A stretch of 64,000 nt of DNA from Ephydatia muelleri. Lineage: Eukaryota > Porifera > Demospongiae > Spongillida > Spongillidae. The position numbers and the translations under genes were made by a program. The DNA lies in NCBI GenBank assembly GCA_013339895.1, contig JABACO010000016.1, positions 3,863,767 through 3,927,766 of the forward strand, read 5' to 3'. The notes under the pieces are model-generated. The model was not told the origin of the DNA. It saw only the letters and a program-made list of their open reading frames with translations, and searched no databases. Shown piece by piece: positions 28,201 to 40,200 of the stretch (its first letter is position 1; every line of letters starts with the position of its first letter).

Positions 28201-31200
28201 AAGTACTGCATTTTGCTGAAGGTAGTTTTGTTGTTGTGCTTCAACCAAACTAGAAGATGTAGTGATCTGAAAATCTTTTAATTATTTGGTACTGCATGTA
28301 CTTGGCTAATGCTCTTGATCGGAATGGTGTGATTTTAATGCATTGCTCTTTGATTGATTCCATACATGGTGACCTCTTTATCCTACTGATAGGATTCAAT
28401 AAAACTTCCATGGCATCAATAGCCATTGCTTAATTATTCTTAGTTTCTGTAAATGTATATTACTTAAGGAATGTGGCAATTAGATGAAGAGAGTGCTATT
28501 TACTAGTTCAGCTGTGTTTTACCTATAGCAGCTCAATTTGTGCTTTAAATAGAATTATCTTCAAAATAGCTCGTGGAAAAAGCTGTTTCTGATATGCGAG
28601 TCAGAAGCCAGAGATGTTGGTGCAAAGTGGTGGTTTCACCTATTATCTCTTTGCAGTACTCAAGCCAGTAAAGGTGCAGTAGTTTGTAATTGCACCTCAC
28701 AACATTTTGATGTTTAACTCTCCACAGGAGTACTTGTATCAGCCGATGTGACTGAGTTCACAATTGCAGTTCACATGTTAATGGAAAGTTCTCCAGTTGG
28801 AGAATTTTTACTGAGGCTTCAGTTGCTGCACAGTTTATCAAATGATTTTTTCAGCAGAGGTACACAGTCTTTAAACACATACCTTTCTTTCTTTTTTTTC
28901 GGTGCACTTACCCTACATCGATTGAATAGAGAAAGAGTGTTGCATGTAATGAAGAGGGGCAATGAAGAGGTGTTGTAACTAAACAGGTATTCTGTACAAC
29001 CTGTATAGATGCAGGAAGACCAAGATGTAGGTTTTTTATTTAGATTAACACCCTACACCACCCAGTTGGTTATGAGTGATGCAGTCTACATGTATGTGAA
29101 GATACCCTATGGATGCAATTACGTTAGTTAAAATCATGTTTCTTTCTCTTTAACCGCCAGGCCAGGATGTTATTGCTAATATACTTGGCAATACCTGTTC
29201 TTATTATGAACAGTTTCTTCCTGATGTCACCAGCTTTATTCAAAAGCATGCAGAACCACTGGAGAAAGAACTGCAGGTGAGAGCTAGCTTACATCCAACT
29301 GCTAAGGGCATCACATTGGGGTTGTTCTAACTATAAGGATTTTGTAACCATCCAACGATGGTCTGATGGTAACTACTGGGCACTGAAAACAAGCACTGAA
29401 AAGAGCCGCAAAACTCTTAAAAGACTGATGAATAAGTACAAGGTATGGCACACTATAACACCTAATTTGGTGTGTACATTATGATGTTAGTTTAACTATG
29501 TTCATTAAAGTAGCATTATTAGTACCACTACATTATCAATAACTGGAATTTTATACTGTTCATTCCAAGTGGCAGTCATGATAATAATTAATGTAGTTTT
29601 ATGGAGAAACTGGTGTTGAACCATGAATTCACATGTTACATTTTGTTAGCAAATTGTATTTTGTAATAAGGACTGTGTTTCGAAACTTCGTGGCTAGCAA
29701 TGCATTATCTAAACTAGAGAATAGTGTACATGGCAGTTACTTATTTGCAAAGCCACAATGTGTTGAGAAATGTATATTATATAGTATGTCATTCATATCC
29801 ATGTTTTGTACACGATGTCAGTTTAAGGTTCTTTTACCTCAGGTTATTCTACAAGACACGGTTCAAGTAATTCTCCCTCAAGCAATGCTGGCGTTTTGCT
29901 CTCAAGTGAGATCAAAGGAGGAGTTGCTTTCTTCTAGTGCATACCCCACGCCAATACTACCAAGTAGTCAGGTAAAGCATAACATTGTCAGGGGTGGATC
30001 CAGGAATTATAGGTTGGGGGGGGGCTGGGAGCGATAGAGAGGAACATGAAGGGGTGAGTGTGGGAGGGCCTCAGGCCCAAGCTTTGAGTGTAACAAAATA
30101 TCTATTTAATGAAACGCATGTCTTGATATAAAGTTTAGATTATCATGGTGTATCAGGGCGTTACCAATTGTAGATGTTTATACAGGCACAATCCTGGTTT
30201 GGAGTATCAGTTGACCCTTGTCCCTTAATCATGACCATATTTGGTCCAATAATTGTATCAGTAATTACCAGGACAGCAGTACGTGCATGGTGAAGTAGAG
30301 TTGTTACTGCAGTTGACAATGGCTATACTGAAGATCAATGAAAGAAAAGTAATAATAACTTAGTTACACTGTTGTAAAATGAAAAGTATTCAATTGTCAA
30401 CGCATATGTTTATGAGAAGTGTTTAGACTGCGAACAAAAGCTTTCAACAATAAACAAGCCAACAGCATTCGAATATGGGGGACTATCGACCTTAGCATAT
30501 CGAGAGATACATAGGTTAGGATTTCTTACATACACTATAAACTACTTGCGTATTATGTTTCACGATAATACAAGCTTGAATATCTAATGAGATGAACAGA
30601 AGGGGAGGGAGGGGGCACGTGCTCAGGTATTGTTTCTTCATTGCAATTGTCATGATAAAAACATTATACCTTCAAGGATGTTTTTAAATATAGTCATAGA
30701 TGTTGAAATAGTGGTTTAGTTCTTAATGAGCATGAAAAACTCAGATTGGGAGGGGATTCTTAGGATTGCATATATTAACTAAAGTTGTGTTATAATAAAT
30801 TCTTCTTGGTTAAAGTTTTTTTAAATCAAATCACACCAATTTTACTATTGATCTCACAATTTTTCCTGTATCTTGTGTATATAGATTATGCAACTTGTTT
30901 GACACTGTAAAAGCTATAGCCAATATGATTCATTTAACCTTCTAATGCTGGAATTGGTCGGTACATGGCACTTGTAACTGGGATCTATCATTTGGTCGTG
31001 TCCCAGGCCTCGTGGTTAGCATCATAGCACCATGTTAACCCCCAGTTGTATGGTGCCATATTCCTACCCAAGGGAGAGACCAAGGTCTTGTGTCCCAAAC
31101 CTAAGTACTGTATGGGTTTGACGCCTTTCTGCAAACATTAGTGGTTGGGCTAGGATGAAATACAGGTGAACAGTTTGTAGTCTGTTGGATTGTGATGAGA

Positions 31201-34200
31201 GCTTTTATTGTGGGTTGGATTTTGCAAGAGACGTGGTGATGGCAGCTAGATGATTGGGTGGGGTGTGAATGTACCGTAAGAACATGGCGAGGTGCCAGCG
31301 TCCGAGAGTTTGGGTCGTCGAATCCTCAATCCTTGCCATTGCCGGGGTAGTTGCTGCACCTACTGTGGCCGGCAATCTGATTCTCGGGATACCGGCAGAT
31401 GTCAGCGCGTTCCGCACCTTGGCCACAAACTTGCTCTTAGTGATCGGTATCTTTTTGCTATCGACAAAAAAGGCACTGGTAAAGTCACCATTTGATGTAG
31501 GCCAGGAGGGCAGAGTTGGCAGCTCGAACGGCTCACAAGCATGTCAGCACTGGTGCCAAATTGTCACACATTTTATTTCCGCAGATGAAACTTCACCATA
31601 GTTGCGGCTGAGCGGTCGTTAATGGTGATGTTACCCCAGCTGAAACGCATGGCTATTGTACGAGGCTTCTGTTTCGACCAACAGCTCGCCACGAAGAAGC
31701 CGAAGATGCTGAGGCTGCTATTGCCCAGTACGCCAGGCCGTCGTTGTTGGCCACCGTGTCCAGTGGACGCTGTATCTGGCGAAGCACCGTTTCCTGATTG
31801 GTAGGCGGGTCTTAGGTAGCCTAAAGAATGCTATCTATGACCCGCTTTAGAATGGGAAGGGAGGATTGGTCCTGTGGTGGTGGGAGCCCCAGGGAATGCT
31901 GCATACTGCGCACTGCTGACAGGTATGGTTTGATGGTCTGGGGGGGCTAAGCCATCATTTGCCAGGGCCATTGCAATGTAACATAATAACTTTTCTGTAA
32001 CTGGGAATGGTGAGAACACATGAAGTCTGCAAAATCGAGAGAATCGTCTGGAGTGCAGTGTCATACGATTAGTGTATTGATGAGGCTAGACCATCGTGAA
32101 AATATTGATGTAATATAACAACTTTTCTGTAACTGTAAATGGTGAGAACACATTGAAGTGTGCAAAATTGAGAGAATCATCTGGAGTCCAGTGTCGTACA
32201 ATTGGTGTGTTGATGAGGCTAGACCATCGTGAAAATATTGATGAAGTGATGCATCCAGGCTGGCGAGGTCCATTCCCCCTCCGGGTCTAGTATAGTAGCT
32301 TTTCCTGCTGGCCGTTGGGACCTTGGAAAAGAAGGAACACAGGTTATCGCACGGTAAATCGCCTGCGACGTTATTGTCATTGCTGGTGATATGCATAGAA
32401 CTAGTTTAAAATGTGCGCTGCCTCGACAAAATAGAGACAGCGCAGCTTGTGCATCAGGCCAGGCTGCTTGCATGTCCTTGATCACAATATTACAACGACC
32501 ATCTGGTTGTCGCAGTAACACATCACTGACTGGCTATGCCATTCAGGTCCCCAGATTAGTGCGGCCAGGAGGATCGGCAGTAGTTCCTTTACGGCAATAG
32601 CGAGGTCACGGAGCGCGCCTCATTGGCACTGGAACCAAGATGTTCCGTACCAGGCTCGGTAGGCCCAGGTACCGGGCATATCTGAAGCGAATTGTAATGT
32701 CATGTTAGTTACTAGGTACGAGGTGCCATTCTATGTTGTAGAGAACGCTTTCCACCATTGTAGGTCCGAACGGAAACTGCGATTTAGTGCATATTCGTGC
32801 ACTGATGCAGCAGATCAATCATCTGTCTGAGAAATGACCGGCTTGGGCGAATAGCCTTACATGCGTGGTTGAGGTGACCAATCAGCGATTCGAGGTCTCT
32901 ACGGGTGCATGATTTCTTGTCTTCCCAGTCAGCTATGAGGGTGCACATGTGGTCCAGCTTCTCTTCCGGTAACTTTAGTTCTCCTGCTAAGGTGTCGACG
33001 ACATACCCAGGAAGGTGATGCTCATAGCCGGCCCTTCAGACTTGTGGGCAGCGGAGGGAATCCCTAGCTCAGAGCATGTGAGGTGGAGCTTCTGGACTGC
33101 TGCTTCTCAACTGCTTGAGCGCATTCATCTGACCCCGGGGCACCCAATACCGCGAAATTGTCAAGGTAGTTGTAGATGTACGGTACCCCCACCACCTTCA
33201 GCCTCCATTCCAGTGCATCGGCGACGGCATTGAATATTTTTGCTGACGAGCGAAGCCCAAAGGGAAGCATTGGGTCTGTATATAATCGGTTCTCCCATTT
33301 TATCCCAAACAACCAGTGGTCCTCAGGGTGGACCAGTATGAGATGATAGACAAACTTGATGTCTGTCTTGGTTAACAGTGCACTGCGGCCTAGCTGGGGG
33401 GCCGTTGTGTCCACGTCCTCGACAGAGGTAAAATTTGCAGCAAGCAGAGATTCCATCATTCACACAGCCACCAGGGGGATAAGATAAGGATAAAGAACTT
33501 GATTGGGCGTTGTACCTCTGGTTTGTACAACAACGCAGCATTGGCATGCCTATCAGTGGTCTGATTCTGTCTGAAAAGTGAACCAATTGAATGAACTACT
33601 ACACGCACAAGAGGCAGCTATTCCACCATTCACAGCAAGTTCTGGGTGGCTATGGTGGTTTTGTCATCAACATAGTATTTGTAAGCTACATTTGCAAGGT
33701 GAAAAGCTCTCGGCTGACAAAGAAACTCCAGAACCATTCAAGATACAGCTACAGCAAGTCATGGAACACGAGGGGCTCACCTTGGAGCAAGTCTACAGTT
33801 GCAATGAAACAGGACTAAACTACAGAATGCTTCCTAAAAAAACCCTCACTGCCAAAACAGCTTTATAGAAACGTCACACTTCACCTCATGACTATAATTT
33901 CATGTCATGTAAATGGTATTTCACATTTATGAACATTTCACTTATATGAACAGGGGTGGGTCCCAAGATGTTTGGATAAACGAGGGTCCACTGTACATAA
34001 ATATATACAGGGTAATAGCCTGAACTCTTGCACAAAATTGTTTCCAAAAATGAGACGTGTGTTGAGATTATAAAGAATGACCCAGCTTGAACTCCACTGG
34101 ATGCTAGGGCCATTTGATGTCGATGCCAAGGAATTTCAATCCATGCATGTGAGCAGATTCGGCTTTATTCCTATGGGGCACGGCACAGGGAAATAGAGAC

Positions 34201-37200
34201 TAATCACCGACCTTGCAAGGCGCATGACTTTTCGAGACCCAGACATGTATCATAATGTTCCCTACAGATGCCATGGTCTACAACCATCTGCACTTTCATC
34301 AACTGCAGATAACGAAAGAAAGGAATCGCTTCCGTAACAGCTGTGGAAAGCCAACGTGCAGGATAAGGAGGGGACCCAACAGGACAAGGAAACTGCAATT
34401 TCGCCGTACGTACGCACACACTATATTTAGCTTACGGGCTTAATATAGCTTACGCGCTTAAGCTTTAGGTACATAGATATGCTTACAGGCAAACTCACGG
34501 ATCTTGGGTTCATTTTTCTTTAGAGTCGTGATCATCGATTTTCCAATACCAAACTTTCAGAAACCTCAGCGTAGCTAGCAACACTATCTAAAACGCTCAA
34601 CTTAGACTCAATAGACAAAACTACACGCTTGTGCTTTCTGTTGGGGTTCGCCATAGCTACGCTCTCCGTGTACATATGCAACGCATTAATGTGGTTAATA
34701 ACACGATATCGAAATAAAGCCCATAGATATGTAGCACTGGTATGGAATTATGTATATTTAATGATTGAACAATGTGGATTTATAGACATAAAACAAAGCC
34801 TATGGGTGTCTGCCACCATTAGCATTGGCACACATCAAATTAAATTCATTACTTGTGGCCAATTCTAAGTTTGTTTAGTTCACAATTATCACTTTAGAAG
34901 GGTTTCTTGACAAAAGCACAAGCACTTCGATGTGATGTAGTTTAGTAACTGCTTGGTGCTCCATCTTACAAATGAAAACACAAGCCAACAGATTTTCCAT
35001 TGTGTTCAATTATGAAGTTCCTATTTTTATTAAACAAAATGTTAGCTATGACGTTCTGTATGCATGGTAAAATAACCATCGCTACTGCTGCAAAGATAAT
35101 TAGCATAGTTTACATATGTGGTCAACTTTTTCACCTAATAACTTAATAAAAATTGATATTTAAAAGTTAATGTAATACCAAATATATGCAGGGTAATTGC
35201 CTGAACTCATGCACAAAATTGTTTCCAAATGAGACATGTGTGTTGAGATGATATAGAATGACCCAGCATCCTTTGCTAGATGCTCTGTACACACCTCTTG
35301 GCTAGGCTGGTTAGGCTGCCCCATAGCCGTGTTAGGGGGGCCGATGCCAAGTGTGGGCTCTAGTGAACATGCCACGGACAAGTGAGAGTCGCTGAGATAG
35401 TGGCAGCAGCGAGGCTTGGCGCGGCTGTTGAAAGCTTCGTTGTACAGCCTGGAGTTGGGTTGCAACCAGTTCAGATCTGCGTGCAAGCACCTCGCATCTG
35501 TCTGTACTGCCTTCAAAATTGTGAGCCGCGCGCACAATACCCCCATAGCTTGGCGGATGTTTGTGGAAACCGCGTCACCTGAACAGCTGCCATTATCGAG
35601 AAGCCCTCGATTCACTGAGATATGTCCTGGACCAGTACCTTGCAGGGGTGAGCTGGGTGTCAAAAACGACGAGTGTTTGGGCTACTTCTAGCCAGGGGTC
35701 AGGGAGTAGGTTTGCCATCTCGACAAACTCAAGGTCGAGTATACGGCAGGACAACTCTATTGGCAGCCTGCAGCGCTGTTGTACAACGTGTTGCTCCTGC
35801 ATGGGGGTACCGTGAAGTCCTGCCCCGTGAATGGCACAGTTGACAACTGGTTGTTTCCCGCAGTCAGAATGGCGAACAATGGGATATACTGTGAGACACT
35901 GCAGGGCGACGGGAGAGGAGATAATAACCTGGGTGGGATTAATGTATAGGTGGGAATGTTACAGTGCTATAGTGCCTTACAAGCTACCAATGCCTTACGA
36001 GCAGGCTGATGCTGTGATGCCTTATGAGCAGGATGCTGTTACGATGCCTTACGAGCAGGTCAATGCTACAATGCCTTACGAGCAGGCGGATGCTATGATG
36101 CCTTACGAGCAGGATGATGTTACGATGCCTTATGAGCAGGATGATGCTATGATGCCTTACGAGCAGGCCGATGCTACAATGCCATAACGAGCAGGCTGAT
36201 GTTACGATGCCTTACAAGCAAACCAATGCTACAATACCTTACGAGCAAGCCGATGCTACGATGCCTTACAAGCAGGCCGATGTTAAGATGCCTTACAAAC
36301 ACGCTGATGCAATCAGTGCTACTGATTGCCTAACCATGGCATCCTAAAAATTTCTTATTCTTAACTCTTGCGACCCAGGCATCCAGCAATGTCTAGGGTA
36401 CCTTAGGTGCTACAGTGCCTTCCGAGCAGGCCGACACTAACAGTGCTACTAGTTGACGTCAATAGGATGCCTAATGCTGATTTAAAAAATATATATACGA
36501 ACGACAGGCATGCGTAGGAGGTGCCCATGTGGCTACTGAGAGACAAAAATGGCAGCACTTTGTATTAGCACACTGGCGGGTAATGAACCTGGTCCCGTGA
36601 AACCCAGGCTAACGACTTGCATTACTCCCACTCACCGTTGGTTTTAACAATGTCCGATGCTGACATTGACAGTTGGTGGACCTTTGTGTCAGATTTTCCC
36701 ACAGCCAGGCCTGCTGCTCTTTGCTGAATGGGGTGGTGGGTTTTGCTCCTTCCTAAGCTCTCTTCCTCTACCATGATGAGTACCCAAAAGAAATCAAGTG
36801 ACGGAAGGTGGCATGCGATGGGCAAAGTGGCGAACACTGGTTTGCGCAGGCGCAATGTGCTACTTATAGCTTGCTGAGGCATCTGACATGCGTTGCGTGC
36901 TGCCAGGCTTGTCGGTTAACCTGGCTTAACTTTCTTAAACATTATCAGCATTTTTAATCTGCCTTTTATTTCGTAGGATTTTGCCAGTGTCACCATTCAA
37001 TTGTCTGATGGGTTTGAATTATCTACTCATGAAATATTCAATCGAATAACAAATATGCTTCAGTCATACTCTGCAGAAGAATTGCATTTAGATATGTGCT
37101 ATGCTGTTGCAGATCTGATTGGTGAGTATAACAATTATAGTTTGTATGATGCTACATGTGTGTGCATCAAATGTGATGCATAAATGAAATGCTTTTATAA

Positions 37201-40200
37201 AGGAAGTACATTTGGCCTTGTGTTGTCCTTACTTTGTTTGATGCGTATGTTTACGTTACATGAATACCTATTAGATGTACTGTATGTGCAAAGTTCGTTT
37301 TGTTTATCTTGTAATGCACTGTATTTTGTAAGTAGTTGGGGCTGAATGTACCAGCAGAAGTGCACATACATATCGTTACGTCACTTGATCTTGTGCACCT
37401 CTCAAAATAAGAACTGGCCACATAGAGCCATACCTGCTATATTCGCTTCTCGAAAAGGCATGTTACTCAACGATGGCACAGCAACAATAGCCTAGCAGAC
37501 ACCAGCTAACCCCTACTGGGAGAGTATATAATCATGGTTACCAGATGTTGGCGGGTTTAGCCCACCACTCCGAATGTGTGAGAGTGATCTTTGTTCAACA
37601 CCTGCCAAGCAAGGTCCTGCACCCTTCATCCCCCTTGTTGATGCACTACTCCGATGTTCCTTGCTAAATCATTAAAATAAATTAGAAAACTGCTGTCGAC
37701 ATGGCACAAGCTCAAGCCCTAGTGCCAGCTGCTTGGCCAACTGCCACTGTGACTGTGCTATTGCATCTTTACGCCACCTTGCACAGTAAACATGCCCTCT
37801 CTCATTAACCTGTATTGAGTATGTGATGAGAATGGTAGGTTTTGTATTGAACCAGCTGGTGCAATTGTTATCATGTCATTGATTTATCAGATGGTATACA
37901 TTTTTCTTTTGGTTGTTTTGATCACTCATTTAATGTAGATGTATTGATAAAATTTGAAGCAAGCAATAGCATTAATGTAATTGTATATATTGTACTTACA
38001 GTTTGTACTGGACAAAAGAGGAAGATTTGCAACATTTGTCTTGCCTTTAGTGCATTGCAGGTGTTTGGTATATTATACATGTCTGTAGACACCTGTCTGC
38101 ATGCCAGGCACTAAATTCTTATTGCAAGTTTTAGCGCTGCTTAATTGTCTCTTTTTGTGCACTTCATTGCAGATCAAGCAAGTGAAGCACATCAGTCTTT
38201 GGAGAATTTTCAAATGGTACATTATTTATGTGTTTTTGAATGGATATTACATAGTCATTTTGCCTCAGCATGTGACAGAAGCCAAAGCTGTGAAGATGCA
38301 ACTAGAGCAACACAAGAAGGCACTTAATGACATGTTTAAAGCTTTACGAAAAGAGGGTAAGTAATCCTCCTTCACCTCTCAAATCTTACTGATGTAATCA
38401 TGCTGCCATTTTGTTTCAGGATTGTCCTATAGGAAAGGGCTGGTTTCCAAGGACATATATAATTGTAGAAGTGTGTTCAGTCTTCCAATCGGACACTTCT
38501 TATCAAATGTGTATGTTATATAATATGCCTAGAATGGTACAAAATGTGATGCATTTTACTTTGCAGATTGGATAGCAACTGTTACAGTGAAAATTGTAGA
38601 ATGTTTTTCGAAAGTGTTGTAGAAACTAAATGCCTCCAGTCATTCCTTGGAAAGCCATCGAAGGTATCTTTGATGGGATTATATTTATTGCATTTCAGGT
38701 TGCTGTTTTGTTTACAGCAACTCAACTCAAGCCAGTTGAGTCGCATTCAGGGTTTCACTGCCCATTTGCTGCGGTTGGTATGTGAGGAGAAAATAATACT
38801 TGGCACTGTTCCTGAAAAACTATTTGAATTGAAGTAAGTGTCATAAATCTGCCTCCATTTGTTTATTAAATGTATAATTGATTACATTGATGAGTTCAGA
38901 AAGCCATGCTTTTTGCTGTAGGGTTATTAGGAAATTCAGTCCGCCATTTGTCATTTTTTTAGCTTACAAGAGGCCAATCGTTCATCTCAACCGCTGATAT
39001 CTACATGAATTGTTTATTGCTTTGTTTTTTTATTCATTGTAGCCACATTGTGGGTAAGTTTGGATTGGCTGTAGAAAGTGGAGGTGAGGTGTTTTCTACT
39101 GCAGCATTCAAAGAGCATAAGGTTAGCAGTTTTAAAATTAACTAATCATCTTTGGTGGGTGTTCCCTGTCTCCACAAGGCCGCCACCCCCCGCAAAAAAA
39201 AAAGCCCACCATGTTAAAAGTAGAGTCCATGAGGACATTTATCCTGTTAAATTAGCAAACCATCTTATATTAAAATATATTACATGAATCTGTTCAGTAA
39301 TTATGTTTATTGATGAAAATTATCAAGCAAACGTAATTAAGATAATATAATTAACACCGGATCCACGAGAACAGGTCATTTTTTTGCGTTATTTTGCAGA
39401 AGTCACTTTTACGAAAATTAGTGGGAAAGACTCTGAATGATATAAAACATGGTGTGGTTTTCAGCTTCGTATTTACCCCACGAGCTAAAAATCATTTCGT
39501 TACTTACTTTCAAAGTGGAATAAGGGTGGAATAAGGTTATTTCGTTCAAAGTTCCACTCTACGTTCGTGTATTAGTGTTTCAAACAAGGTCGAATCTAAC
39601 AGTTGGTCTGGAGTGAGGCATCGTAATTGGCGCATGCGCACTCATTACTATTTTACAGCTCGTAATTCATACATCAGCGCGTGTAATGAGAATTCAGAAA
39701 AGTTCTATGTCTTAGGAATGACCAGTATGCCTTCTGGTCAGAGAATAAGTTAACTACTCTATAGTAAACATGTGTTCTTCAATGCGCTTAATTAGTTCTG
39801 GCTTGTTACCGGATTTCTTTATGTTATAGTGGCTCAGATAAGCCTCTAGTGACAATTGAAGTTCCTCAAAGGACACTCTTGCCTTCTTCTTGGTAGCAGC
39901 TGACCCTTCAGATTGAAGCATTCCGGGCTTACGTTTTCTAGTAGTAGAATTGGTCATTCTGTCAATGGTTCGGTACACAGCACGAATTTTCCCTGATAGT
40001 GGCAACTCACTTAATGTGATGACCTTTTGTATCCGCATCTCTTCAAGCCTGGCAAATACACCATCAGCGAGTTAGGTACAGCTTGTCGGTTTTAGGCTGG
40101 AACATTACCTAAGCTGCATGGTCTTTGCTGAGTGTTAGCAAAGCTGCCACATATGCAATGAGAACATCAACAAAAGAAACAAGAAGCCTCTATAACTAGT

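Larger units (their letters stand above)
29972..36976. other. 7.0 kb intron: DIRS-like relic, Tigger fragment, minisatellite
   Basis: Both flanking midasin exons join in phase 0, so no exon is missing. 30060-31200 shows nothing nameable; 34450-35160 likewise; 36320-36970 likewise. Confidence 0.7.

Noticed and set aside
31269-31601. 110-codon plus-strand open frame
   Set aside because: Antisense shadow of the tyrosine recombinase, which is recognisable on the minus strand.
37999-38061. Possible extra midasin exon
   Set aside because: It has AG and GT borders, but exons 42 and 43 already join in frame and including it would break the frame.
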